64,000 nucleotides of DNA from Vreelandella malpeensis (lineage in GTDB: Bacteria > Pseudomonadota > Gammaproteobacteria > Pseudomonadales > Halomonadaceae): positions 434,001-498,000 of the forward strand of contig NZ_WHVL01000001.1 in the NCBI RefSeq assembly GCF_020622355.1, read 5' to 3'. This document shows, piece by piece, positions 1 to 8,759 of the stretch (its first letter is position 1; each line of letters begins with the position of its first letter). The position numbers were made by a program, and so were the translations under genes. The notes beneath the pieces were generated by a model. The model was not told where the DNA came from. It ran no database searches and saw only the letters and a list, made by a program, of their open reading frames with translations.

Positions 1-828
1 AAACGACACCACGTAGTCCAGCATCGTGCGCGTGATGAAGGCGATCACCAGCAGCGATACGGGCAGCTTGATGCGCATGACAAAAATCGTGATGCCCCCC
101 GAGGGCAGCAAGTGTGCCAGGAACTCGACGATCTTGATGATGATCCAGCCCAGCGTTGCGATCAGCAGCAAGAACAGCGGAATGGCGATCCACTCCCACA
201 CCATGAGCGGCCCGAGCGACACCTTCAAACGCTCGGGAAGCTGCTGCTCGAACCAGGAGGGGCCGTAGGCGTCATACAGCGTTGAAATGGACGCCACGCT
301 TTCCGGCATGATCAACCAGACCGGTTCGTCGTCCTCGAGGGAGTAGCGGCCCATGCGGATATCGTAGGCCTCGCCGCCGGACTCGAGGGCGGTCAGTTCG
401 ATGTCGCGGCGCGGCTGGCCGGCCAGAGGATTCTCCCCGGCGGTGCTCTCGATCGCCGCGTCCTGGCGCGAGGAGAGGCTCGAGGCGGTCAACCAGTCAC
501 CCCGCTTGAACACCTCGGCGAGCTGCCTGGCGAGTTCGGCGCCCCGCTCGCGCTGATCGACGGCGTCGATGTCCGCCAGGTTGAGGATATGCGCCGCATC
601 GGCATACTCCTCCTGGTCGGTGAGGGTCAAAAAGCTTCTGATCGCCTCCCTCGGGGTGGAGCGGCTCACTTCCTCGGGTGGCTCCCCCAAGCCCTCGTTG
701 AGGGTATCGACGTTGAACCACAGGCCATCGCTTTCGCCTTCGGTCTGCGCTTGGGCCTGGGCGATGCCCAGCAGCAGGCAGGAACTCATGCCAAGCGTCA
801 TGACGACTCGCCAGATACTTCGTCTCAT
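1..828 (-). CDS. MscS-family mechanosensitive channel-like protein, N-terminal part (runs off window)
   Basis: The frame is open from an ATG at 828 to the window edge (276 codons), so the C-terminal part is missing. The N-terminus has a Sec-type signal peptide (MRRSIWRVVMTLGMSS onward, cleavage near AQA). It is followed by a roughly 190-residue polar periplasmic-type domain rich in acidic residues, then two hydrophobic helices (WIAIPLFLLLIATLGWIII and a second near the window edge). This order, a long exported N-domain before the membrane part, is seen in large MscS-like channels, which act as osmotic emergency valves in the inner membrane. The conserved pore helix and beta domain would lie outside the window, so the family call rests on layout only. 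A purine-rich AGGGA lies 10 bases before the ATG. Confidence 0.55.
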   Translation of the reverse strand, partial: MRRSIWRVVMTLGMSSCLLLGIAQAQAQTEGESDGLWFNVDTLNEGLGEPPEEVSRSTPREAIRSFLTLTDQEEYADAAHILNLADIDAVDQRERGAELARQLAEVFKRGDWLTASSLSSRQDAAIESTAGENPLAGQPRRDIELTALESGGEAYDIRMGRYSLEDDEPVWLIMPESVASISTLYDAYGPSWFEQQLPERLKVSLGPLMVWEWIAIPLFLLLIATLGWIIIKIVEFLAHLLPSGGITIFVMRIKLPVSLLVIAFITRTMLDYVVSF

Positions 829-940
829 TGCTGTCCATCCCTGGTGTACTCAAGCGGTAACGACGCCCGGCCGTGGCCGGGCGTCTCGCATCGCGCCAAG
901 GTTAGCGCATTTCGGCCTCGCTCGCGCTCTCGCCCGGGGC

Positions 941-2597
941 CTATTCGAGCTTGGTCATGCGTAGTCGCGCGATCTGCGCGGGCGGCTGGAAGGAGTCGGT
1001 GCGCGCCTGCTTCCAGTAGTGGCTGAAGACCGTATGTTCGGGTTCACCCTCGAGCAGCTCGTTGGGCTTGAGGAAGGTGAAGATCTGATCCAGCGACTGC
1101 ACCTCGTTGTCCGAGACGCGGCGAATGATGTGCTCCGGGCCCAGCTCCAGCGGATGCTTGAGCCCCGCGGCGGCGAGCATTTCGGCCAGTGCCCGCAGCG
1201 TGTTGTCGTGGAAGTGATAGACCCGGGCGCTCTTGTCCTCCACGTCCAGGTGCCGGCTGCGCCGCGGGTTCTGGGTCGCCACGCCGCTTGGGCACTTGTC
1301 GGAGTGGCAGTTGAGCGCCTGGATGCAGCCCAGCGAGAACATGAAGCCACGAGCCGCGTTGCACCAGTCAGCCCCCAGCGCCAGGGTTCGGGCGATCTGG
1401 AAGCCGGAGGTGATCTTGCCCGCCGCACCGATACGGATCTCCTCGCGAAGCCCCGCCCCCACCAGGGGTGTTGTGAACAAGCGTGAGCGCCTCGGTCAGC
1501 GGCACGCCGAGGCGGTTGATGAACTCCAGAGGGGCGGCGCCGGTGCCGCCCTCGCCCCCATCCACGACGATGAAATCCGGCCGCTGGCCGGTCTCGAGCA
1601 TCGCCTTGACGATGGCGAACCACTCCCAAGGGTGGCCGATCGCCAGCTTGAACCCCACGGGCTTGCCGCCGGAGAGCTCACGTAGCCGGCCGATGAAGGC
1701 CATCAGCTCGAGCGGCGTGGTGAAGGCGCTGTGCGCCGCCGGCGAGATCACGTCCTGGCCCATCGGCACCTCGCGCGCCTCGGCGATCTCGCGGGTCACC
1801 TTGGCAGCGGGCAGAATGCCGCCGTGGCCGGGCTTGGCACCTTGGGAGAGCTTGATCTCGATCATCTTGACCTGATCGGCGCGCGCATTCTCGGCGAAGC
1901 GCTCTGCGTTGAAGGTGCCGTCGTCGTGGCGACAGCCGAAATAGCCGGAGGCGATCTCCCACACCAGGTCACCGCCGTGCAAGCGGTGGTAGCGCGAGAT
2001 CGAGCCCTCGCCGGTATCGTGGTAGAAGCCGCCGCGACTCGCCCCCTTGTTGAGTGCCTCGATGGCATTGCCGGAGAGCGAGCCGAAACTCATCGCCGAG
2101 ATATTCAGGATGCTGGCGGAATAGGGCTTGCGACAGTGCCGCCCGCCGATCTCGACGCGAAAGTCGTGACCGTCGATGGTAGTCGGCGCCAGCGAGTGGT
2201 TGATCCACTCATGGCCCGGGTGATACATGTCGAGCAGCGAGCCGAAGGGCTTCTTGTCGGATTCGTTCTTGGCACGCTGGTACACCGCCGCACGCTGCTC
2301 GCGGGAAAACGGCCGCTCGTCGAGATCCGACTGGATGAAGTACTGGCGAATTTCCGGCCCGATCGATTCGAGAAAGTAGCGAAAGTGGGCCAGTATCGGA
2401 TAGTTGCGGCTCACCGTGCGGCGCTTCTGGGACACATCGACAATCCCCACCAGCGTCAGCGCCCCGAACACCACCACGCCGATCCACCAGGGCCACGCCC
2501 GGGTGGCCCCGACAAGCGATACCACCAGCAGCACGCTGCAGGTCACGAACACGGCGTTGCGCCGCGCGATACGTGTCAATCCGATTGCCCTGACCAT
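941..2597 (-). pseudogene. FMN-binding glutamate synthase-like protein, broken by a 1-bp frameshift
   Basis: Two overlapping frames together encode one protein of about 550 residues, the normal size for the stand-alone GltB-central-domain family (FMN plus 3Fe-4S). The first frame runs from an ATG at 2597 (preceded by GGGGGAG) through two membrane helices and the FMN barrel to EALTLVHNT. The second continues with LVGAGLREEIRIGAAGKI and the iron-sulfur motif C-x5-C-x4-C (CIQALNCHSDKC). The switch is at a run of four G at 1465-1468 on the plus strand; removing one base restores HNTLVGAGL. The short product would lack the whole cluster domain. A sequencing slip in the G run is an alternative to a real mutation. 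Family members are thought to be membrane-anchored oxidoreductases; the physiological reaction of the stand-alone form is poorly known. Confidence 0.8.
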
Positions 2598-2764
2598 GGC
2601 CTTGGTTCTCCCCCGGGTTGAAATTCGAGCGGCTATGCTGCCTGCCTCGCTCAGCATAGCCGCAAACCCGCCGGCGCAGCGACGCTTGGCGCGCGGCAAG
2701 CGGACACCACCGAGATAACCGACTACCATGACTACTCATCGCCCTTCACTCACGCAAGGTTGTC

Positions 2765-2983
2765 ATGGGTCTTCAGGAAATCGCCATCGGCGGCATCTTC
2801 ATCAGTCCGCTGCTACTTTATGCCCTGCTGGGTTTCATCGCGACGCTTTTACTGCGCACGCTCCTGCACTTTCTAGCGCCCACCCGCCCGCTCTGGTTCG
2901 AGGCGTGGTTCGACGTTTCGCTGTTCGTGATCGCGACCGCGCTGATCACCTTCGTCTTCACCGTCTTGCTCGAGAATCCCTGA
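2765..2983 (+). CDS. DUF1656 (AaeX-like) small membrane protein
   Basis: A 72-residue protein with two hydrophobic helices separated by the conserved-looking PTRPLWFEAWFD stretch, matching the DUF1656 family. These proteins are encoded just upstream of the membrane fusion and inner-membrane subunits of AaeAB-type efflux pumps, as here. They probably support pump assembly in the inner membrane, but no biochemical role is established. The ATG at 2765 follows the run AAGGTTGTC. The stop overlaps the start of the next gene (TGATG), so the three genes are translationally linked. Confidence 0.85.
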   Translation: MGLQEIAIGGIFISPLLLYALLGFIATLLLRTLLHFLAPTRPLWFEAWFDVSLFVIATALITFVFTVLLENP

Positions 2984-3855
2984 TGCGACCTTCCCTGCGT
3001 ATTCTGCTGACCCTGGTGGTGGTGGCGCTGGCCATCGCCGCGGGCACCTGGCTCTGGCGCTACTACCTCTACACGCCCTGGACCCGCGATGGCCGCGTGC
3101 ATGCCGACGTGATCACCATCGCTCCGGACGTCGCGGGCTGGGTGCGCGAGCTCTCGGTCGCCGATGCCGACCACGTCGACGAAGGCGACCCGCTGTTTCA
3201 GATCGACGCCGCCCGCTACCAGGCGGCAGTGAACCAGGCCCAGGCGGAAGTCACCCATCGCCAGGCGACGCTCGAGCTGAGCCGCGCCGAGGCCAACCGA
3301 CGCAACCAGCTGGGCAACAGCCGGGCGATCAGCCAGGAGAACCAGCAGATCGCCCAGATCGACGCCCAGGTGGCGGCGGCGGATCTCGAGCAGGCCCAGG
3401 CCGCGCTGGAGGCCGCCCAGCTCGATCTCGAGCGTGCCAACGCCACCGCTCCCGCCAGCGGCCACATCCTCAACGTCCAGTTCACCGCTGGCAACTACGT
3501 CAACCGCGGTACTCCGGTCATGGCGCTGATCCGCGACGACTCCTACTACGTGGTGGGCTACTTCGAGGAGACCAAGATGGCCGACATCCGCGTCGGCGAC
3601 CCGGCGGATGTGACGCTGATGCAGGCCAATACGCCGCTTGCAGGCCGCGTGGCGGGGATCGGCCGCGGTATCGCCGATGCCAACACCGCGCTCAACGCCC
3701 AGCTTCTGCCCCAGGTGGCGCCCACCTTCAACTGGGTGCGCCTGGCCCAGCGCATCCCGGTGCGCATCGCGCTCGACGAGGTACCGGACCAGACGCTCTT
3801 GAGCGTGGGCATGACCGCCACCGTGCGCATCCGCCCCGCCGATACCGCCGAGTAG
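2983..3855 (+). CDS. HlyD-family periplasmic adaptor subunit of an AaeAB-type efflux pump
   Basis: A 290-residue membrane fusion protein. It has one N-terminal membrane anchor (residues about 5-25), a first half of the lipoyl/barrel-sandwich domain (VHADVITIAPDVAGWVRELSV), an alpha-hairpin rich in Gln/Ala (about 75-145), the returning lipoyl half (ATAPASGHILNVQFTAGNYV) and a beta-barrel ending in VGMTATVRI. This is the classic order for HlyD/EmrA/AaeA adaptors, which link an inner-membrane pump to an outer-membrane channel. It starts at the ATG overlapping the DUF1656 stop and lies 4 bp before the FUSC gene, so the three form one operon. The length is typical of the AaeA branch. The substrate is inferred to be hydroxylated aromatic acids from the family, not shown here. 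Confidence 0.88.
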   Translation: MRPSLRILLTLVVVALAIAAGTWLWRYYLYTPWTRDGRVHADVITIAPDVAGWVRELSVADADHVDEGDPLFQIDAARYQAAVNQAQAEVTHRQATLELSRAEANRRNQLGNSRAISQENQQIAQIDAQVAAADLEQAQAALEAAQLDLERANATAPASGHILNVQFTAGNYVNRGTPVMALIRDDSYYVVGYFEETKMADIRVGDPADVTLMQANTPLAGRVAGIGRGIADANTALNAQLLPQVAPTFNWVRLAQRIPVRIALDEVPDQTLLSVGMTATVRIRPADTAE

Positions 3856-3859
3856 CCCG

Positions 3860-5935
3860 ATGCCGCCGCTGCTCAAAACCTACCTGATGCCCGACGTCTC
3901 GGCAGTGCAGTTCGCCATCAAGACTACCGTGGCGATGATGCTGGCGCTCTACATCGCTTTCTACTTCGATCTCGAGCGGCCCTACTGGGCGCTGATCTCG
4001 GCGGCCTTTCTCCAGGTGCGGCCGATGAGCGGCATGGTGATCGAGAAAGGCATCTGCCAGCTCGGCGGCACCTTCGTCGGCGCCGTGGCCGGGGTCGCGA
4101 TCATGGCACTGTTCGCCCAGGCGCGGGTGCCTGCGCTGATGACGTTGACGCTATGGATCGCGCTTTGCACCTACGTGGGCTCGCTCTGGCGCAACAACTA
4201 TACCTACGGCTGCCTGATGGCGGCGGTGACCGCGATGCTGATCGTGGTGATCTCGAGCGGCAGCACCCCGGCGGGCATCTTCGACGTGGCGGTAGCACGG
4301 CTCACCGAACTCGGTCTCGGCGCGATCTGCGCCACCCTGGTCAGCTCGCTGTTGTGGCCCTCACGGGTAGGCGGGCACCTGGCCCGGCAGGCGGACACGG
4401 TGATCAACCGCGCCTTCAGCCACGCCGCGCTGCGCCTGGAGGCGAGCGACGACATTCCCGCCATGCAGGTGGCGCTGCGCGAAAGCCTGGGGGCGCTCAC
4501 GGTGGTCGAGACCGACAGCCAGGCGGCGCGTTTCGAGGGCCCGGAAGGCCCGGGGCGCATTCGTGCCTCCCACGTGCTCACCCGCCGCTCGCTGCGCTTT
4601 CTGGCGAGCCTGCATGCGCTGCATCAGCTCCTTCACGACCACGCCGAGCGCCTCGACCCCGAGAGCCTCGCCATTGCTCGCGAGATGGCCGCCCGCTTTC
4701 GCGACGCCGAGCAGGTCACGGGCGTACCTGAGGCGCGGCGCCACCTGCAGGCGCTGCGCGCCTCACTTCACGAGCGCGACGCGGAAAGTGACGCGCTTTC
4801 GCCACTGGACCGGCGCCTGCGCCTGGGGCTGCGCGAGGTGCTCGGCCATGCCCTGGTGATGCTCGACGCCAGGGAAGCGATCGCCGCCCCGGGCACCTAC
4901 CGGCTGCGCGCCGGGCCGCTAGCCTGGCACCGCGACCACCTGGCCGCCGGCATCAACGCGCTGCGCTCGGCGCTGGTGTTCGCGGCCCTTGCGCTGTTCT
5001 GGATCGTCACCGCCTGGCAGAGCGCCATGGTGGCGATGATGCTGGGCACGCTGTTCTCGGCGTTCTTCGCCAGTCGCGACAACCCGGTAGCGGTGACGTT
5101 GATGTTCTACAAGGGGATGCTGGCAGCGATTCCCAGCGCCTTTGTGTTCGGCCACGTGCTGCTCTCTCAGGTCCACGATTTCGCGCTGCTGGCGGTGGTG
5201 TTCGGCACGCCCCTGTTTCTGGGGCTGCTCGGAGCCTCGAACCCGGCCACCATGGGGTATTGCCTGGCCTTCACCATCTTCAACATTCTGCTCACCATGC
5301 CCGGCAACGACATGGATTTCTCGTTCGACAGCTTCGCCAACCGCGTGGTGGCCGTGTTGATCGGCCTGACCACGGTGGTCACGGCGTTTCGCCTGTTGCC
5401 GGGGCTCGGCACGAAGCTGCGCCGACGGCGCCTGATTCACGCCATCTCCCGCGATATTCACCACCTGCGCCGGCGCTCGATCAACCAGAGCGAAGCCCGT
5501 TTCAGCGGCCACATGGCGGACCGGCTCCTGCAGCTCGCCCAGCACGACGATCAGTTGGCCGAGCAGCAGCGCCACCTGTTCATTCTGGGGCTGACCGGGC
5601 TCGACGTGGGCAGCGCCATCCTGCGCCTGCGCCACCAGCTCGACGCCAACCCTCACCCGGAAGTCCAGCGCGCCCATCAGGCGCTGGCCCGGGCGCTGGC
5701 CCAGGCCTTCGAGCAAAGCGCCCGCGGCCACGCGCCGCACGGGGTGATCGAGGCTGGCAACCGCCTAGACGAGATGCTGCAGGCACACGATCGTCTACCG
5801 CCAAGGCGCCGTGAGCTGCTGCAGGGCCTGGTCGAGCGGCTGTCACTGTCGCTCGACCGACTGGCGGAGACCATGGCGACGAGGCCTACCGCGACTGCCA
5901 GCGATGCGGCGCCGGCCGTCGCCTCGAGCCGGTAG
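3860..5935 (+). CDS. FUSC-family (AaeB-like) inner-membrane efflux subunit
   Basis: A 691-residue protein with two hydrophobic blocks, each followed by a long charged cytoplasmic region: membrane segments at about residues 15-175, a soluble stretch to about 360, membrane segments at about 365-520, and a second soluble stretch to the end. The duplicated half-molecule pattern, with motifs such as PYWALISAAFLQVRPMSG and NPATMGYCLAFTIFN, is that of the fusaric acid resistance / AaeB family (PF04632). These proteins pump aromatic carboxylic acids with an HlyD-type partner, here encoded immediately upstream. No outer-membrane factor is encoded nearby, so a TolC-type channel elsewhere would be needed. 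No dedicated regulator is adjacent, unlike AaeR in E. coli. Confidence 0.88.
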   Translation: MPPLLKTYLMPDVSAVQFAIKTTVAMMLALYIAFYFDLERPYWALISAAFLQVRPMSGMVIEKGICQLGGTFVGAVAGVAIMALFAQARVPALMTLTLWIALCTYVGSLWRNNYTYGCLMAAVTAMLIVVISSGSTPAGIFDVAVARLTELGLGAICATLVSSLLWPSRVGGHLARQADTVINRAFSHAALRLEASDDIPAMQVALRESLGALTVVETDSQAARFEGPEGPGRIRASHVLTRRSLRFLASLHALHQLLHDHAERLDPESLAIAREMAARFRDAEQVTGVPEARRHLQALRASLHERDAESDALSPLDRRLRLGLREVLGHALVMLDAREAIAAPGTYRLRAGPLAWHRDHLAAGINALRSALVFAALALFWIVTAWQSAMVAMMLGTLFSAFFASRDNPVAVTLMFYKGMLAAIPSAFVFGHVLLSQVHDFALLAVVFGTPLFLGLLGASNPATMGYCLAFTIFNILLTMPGNDMDFSFDSFANRVVAVLIGLTTVVTAFRLLPGLGTKLRRRRLIHAISRDIHHLRRRSINQSEARFSGHMADRLLQLAQHDDQLAEQQRHLFILGLTGLDVGSAILRLRHQLDANPHPEVQRAHQALARALAQAFEQSARGHAPHGVIEAGNRLDEMLQAHDRLPPRRRELLQGLVERLSLSLDRLAETMATRPTATASDAAPAVASSR

Positions 5936-6073
5936 CGGGCGAACTTTTCGACGGCTCGTCCATCGAAGCTCAAAGCGATACCAGAAGCGCCGTGACGCCG
6001 CTGAGAGCCCGCCCATCAAAACGAAGAACGCGCCTTCGGCATGTCGCTGGGGCCGCCGTCAGGGAGAGAGACC

Positions 6074-7090
6074 ATGCTGATCAAGATCGCCAAACCCAGC
6101 GACCTGCGTGAATCCGACGTGACCCCGGAATCCATCTACTTGAGCCGCCGCCGCTTTCTAGGCGGCGTAGCCGGCGTTGGCGCCGGGCTTGCGCTCTCCG
6201 GACGCGTCAAGGCGAGCGAAGACTACAGCGATGTACCCAGCGGCGACGCCCCGGCCTGGCTCGATGACAAGATCAGCCAGACCCGGTGGCGCGCCGTGAC
6301 CCCGGCGGACCCGAACAAGGACGCGCTGGCGCCTTTCGACGATGCCAGCGGCTACAACAACTTCTACGAGTTCGGCACCGGCAAGAGCGACCCGGCCAAG
6401 CGCGCGGGCAGCCTGCAAACCGAGCCCTGGAGCGTGGTGGTCGACGGCGAGGTGAACAACGGCGGGCGATTTACGCTTGAGGACTTCGCCAGCCCCTCGC
6501 AGTTCGAGGAGCGCATCTACCGGCTGCGCTGCGTCGAGGCCTGGTCGATGGTGATTCCTTGGCTCGGCATTTCGCTAAGTGAGGTCATTCGCCGCGCCGA
6601 CCCGACCAGCAAGGCCAAGTACGTGCGCTTCGAGACCCTGGTCGACCCGGAGCAGATGCCCGGGCAGCGCTCGTCGTTCGCGTTGATCGACTGGCCCTAC
6701 GTCGAAGGCCTGCGCCTGGACGAGGCGATGCATCCTCTGACGATTCTGGCACTCGGCATGTACGGGCGCGAGCTGCCCAACCAGAACGGCGCGCCGCTAC
6801 GCCTGGTGGTGCCCTGGAAGTACGGCTTCAAGAGCATCAAGTCGATCGTGCGTATCTCGCTGGTCGAGGAGCAGCCGGTCAACTCCTGGCAGCTGCTCGC
6901 ACCCAACGAGTACGGCTTCTACGCCAACGTGAACCCAGAAGTGGACCACCCGCGCTGGAGCCAGGCGACGGAGCGGCGCCTGCCCAACAGCCTCTTCAGC
7001 CCGAACAACATCGACACGCGCATGTTCAACGGCTACGCCGACGAGGTCGCCGAGCTTTACGCCGGCATGGATCTCAGCGTCCACTATTGA
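6074..7090 (+). CDS. msrP: Protein-methionine-sulfoxide reductase catalytic subunit MsrP
   Basis: A 338-residue molybdoenzyme of the sulfite oxidase fold that repairs oxidised methionines in periplasmic proteins. A twin-arginine signal SRRRFLGG is at residues 24-31, followed by a hydrophobic stretch and processing near RVKAS. The molybdenum-binding cysteine lies in [14 protein letters not shown] (Cys153, the counterpart of E. coli Cys146). The length matches the family. The ATG at 6074 is preceded by AGGGAGAG, a good ribosome binding site; an upstream in-frame ATG at 6041 lacks one. msrQ follows after 46 bp, giving the standard operon. Electrons come from the respiratory chain through MsrQ. 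Confidence 0.95.
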   Translation: MLIKIAKPSDLRESDVTPESIYLSRRRFLGGVAGVGAGLALSGRVKASEDYSDVPSGDAPAWLDDKISQTRWRAVTPADPNKDALAPFDDASGYNNFYEFGTGKSDPAKRAGSLQTEPWSVVVDGEVNNGGRFTLEDFASPSQFEERIYRLRCVEAWSMVIPWLGISLSEVIRRADPTSKAKYVRFETLVDPEQMPGQRSSFALIDWPYVEGLRLDEAMHPLTILALGMYGRELPNQNGAPLRLVVPWKYGFKSIKSIVRISLVEEQPVNSWQLLAPNEYGFYANVNPEVDHPRWSQATERRLPNSLFSPNNIDTRMFNGYADEVAELYAGMDLSVHY

Positions 7091-7136
7091 CCGCATCAAA
7101 GACTCTCAAACGCACCGACGATCCAGGCAGGTCACC

Positions 7137-7760
7137 ATGGCAAAGCAGGAAATCAAGTGGCGGCTGTGGCGCGTGGCGGTCTTTCTGGCCGCCCTCGCCC
7201 CGCTCGTCTACTGGAGTTTTCAGGTCTACCAGAATGCGGCAGGCCCGGAGCCTGGGCGCTACCTGCTCCTGAATATCGGCATCGGCGGACTGTGGCTGAT
7301 GCTGTTGACGCTGTCACTCACGCCGCTTTCCAAGCTTACCCGCTGGAAGGGTTTCGCGCTGATCCGCCGCCAGCTCGGGCTCTGGACGCTGGCCTACGCG
7401 GTACTTCATCTGTGCTGCTACGCGCTGTTCATTTTGGGGCTTGACTGGGCGCTTCTGGGCGCCGAGATCGTCAAGCGGCCCTACATCATCGTCGGCATGC
7501 TCGCGCTGCTCGGTCTGATCCTGCTCGGCGCCACCTCCAATCGCGCCGCCATGCGAAAGCTCGGCAAGCGCTGGAAGAGCCTGCACAAGCTCGCCTACCC
7601 GATTCTCGCGCTGATTCTCCTGCACTTTTTCTGGGTAGTGCGGGCGGATATGGCCGAGTGGGCCGGCTACGCTGCGGTGGGGGCACTGCTGCTTGCGCTT
7701 CGCCTGCCGCCCATCGCCCGGACGCTGCCTCGACTTCGATATCGTGTCGTCACCCGGTGA
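7137..7760 (+). CDS. msrQ: Heme-binding membrane subunit MsrQ
   Basis: A 207-residue polytopic protein of the ferric-reductase-like transmembrane family, with about five to six hydrophobic helices. Histidines suited to binding heme b appear in AYAVLHLCCYALF and in SLHKLAYPILALILLHFFW. MsrQ passes electrons from the quinone pool or a flavin reductase to periplasmic MsrP. The gene starts at an ATG preceded by GCAGGTCACC and directly follows msrP. The stop codon sits in a small hairpin (ACCCGG/CCGGGT, about 7752-7767) without a T-run. Identification rests on length, helices and the msrP neighbour. Confidence 0.93.
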   Translation: MAKQEIKWRLWRVAVFLAALAPLVYWSFQVYQNAAGPEPGRYLLLNIGIGGLWLMLLTLSLTPLSKLTRWKGFALIRRQLGLWTLAYAVLHLCCYALFILGLDWALLGAEIVKRPYIIVGMLALLGLILLGATSNRAAMRKLGKRWKSLHKLAYPILALILLHFFWVVRADMAEWAGYAAVGALLLALRLPPIARTLPRLRYRVVTR

Positions 7761-7823
7761 GCCGGGTAAGATGCACTCACACGCGCGCCGCAGTGGCGTC
7801 ATCGAGAGCGAGACGAAAACGCG

Positions 7824-8756
7824 ATGGAACTCAGACATCTTCGGTACTTTATCGTGGTCGCCGAACAGCTCCACTTCGGGCGAGCGGCGAAGCTCCTCAA
7901 CATCTCCCAGCCGCCCTTGAGCAATCAGATCAAGAATCTCGAAGAGGAAATGCAGGTTCAACTACTGGTGCGCAACAACAAGGAAGTGAGGTTGACGCCA
8001 GCGGGGCGTCACTTTCTCAAAGCAGCGAAGAAGTGCATCGCCGACCTGGACAAGGAGATCGCACTCACCCAGCGTATCGCTCAAGGCAAGGAAGGTACGC
8101 TGTCGATCGGCTTCAGCGGCACATTGTCGTTTCACCTGATCCCGACTCTCGTCAAGGAGTTCAAGCGACACCATCCCGGCGTCGACATACACCTGCAGCA
8201 GCTCACTACCCAGGATCAGCTTGTCGGCTTGATCCATGAGTCCCTCGACGTCGGGTTTCTCGTATCGCCGGTCGCGGACCCGCGAATAGCCCTTCTCGAC
8301 ATCTTCGAGGAGCGCTTCGTCGCCTGCCTGCCCAAGCATCATCGCCTGGCACGGCAGACCTCCCTCATCGACGCTGCCGAGCTGCGTGACGAGCACTGGG
8401 TATTGACGCCCCGAAGCGCCGGGCACGGCTATTACGATGCGGTGATCGCGCTGTGCGATGCCAGTGGTTTCACTCCCCATGTCGTTCAAACCGCCCAAGA
8501 GCAGCAAACCCTGGTGGCCCTCGTGGCGGCGGACATGGGGGTGACGGTGCTGCCTTATTCTGCTCAAGCGATCAAGAACGATCACGTGGTCTACAAGGAG
8601 ATCGACGCCGATATCCGAAAGGTCAGTGCCATGGCGTGGAACCCCGACCACCTGACGGATACGGCGCGCCATTTCATTCGCTATATCGAAACCGGCCTGA
8701 ACGAAGGCACGATCGAGCAGCCGACCGAGCCTTATCGTTCGCACCTGGGGGGATAG
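7824..8756 (+). CDS. LysR-family transcriptional regulator (BenM/CatM-like style)
   Basis: A 310-residue LysR protein. The winged helix-turn-helix is at residues 1-60 (MELRHLRYFIVVAEQLHFGRAAKLLNISQPPLSNQIKNLEEE in segments typical of the family), followed by a linker helix and a two-lobed effector domain from about residue 90 (GTLSIGFSGTLSFHLIPTLV). It ends only 3 bp from the end of the convergent YfcC gene. The neighbouring M24-YfcC operon is the obvious candidate target, and a second YfcC operon in this window also has a LysR gene beside it. The effector is unknown. The nearest upstream gene, msrQ, is 63 bp away and is unlikely to be a functional partner. Confidence 0.88.
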   Translation: MELRHLRYFIVVAEQLHFGRAAKLLNISQPPLSNQIKNLEEEMQVQLLVRNNKEVRLTPAGRHFLKAAKKCIADLDKEIALTQRIAQGKEGTLSIGFSGTLSFHLIPTLVKEFKRHHPGVDIHLQQLTTQDQLVGLIHESLDVGFLVSPVADPRIALLDIFEERFVACLPKHHRLARQTSLIDAAELRDEHWVLTPRSAGHGYYDAVIALCDASGFTPHVVQTAQEQQTLVALVAADMGVTVLPYSAQAIKNDHVVYKEIDADIRKVSAMAWNPDHLTDTARHFIRYIETGLNEGTIEQPTEPYRSHLGG

Positions 8757-8759
8757 GGG

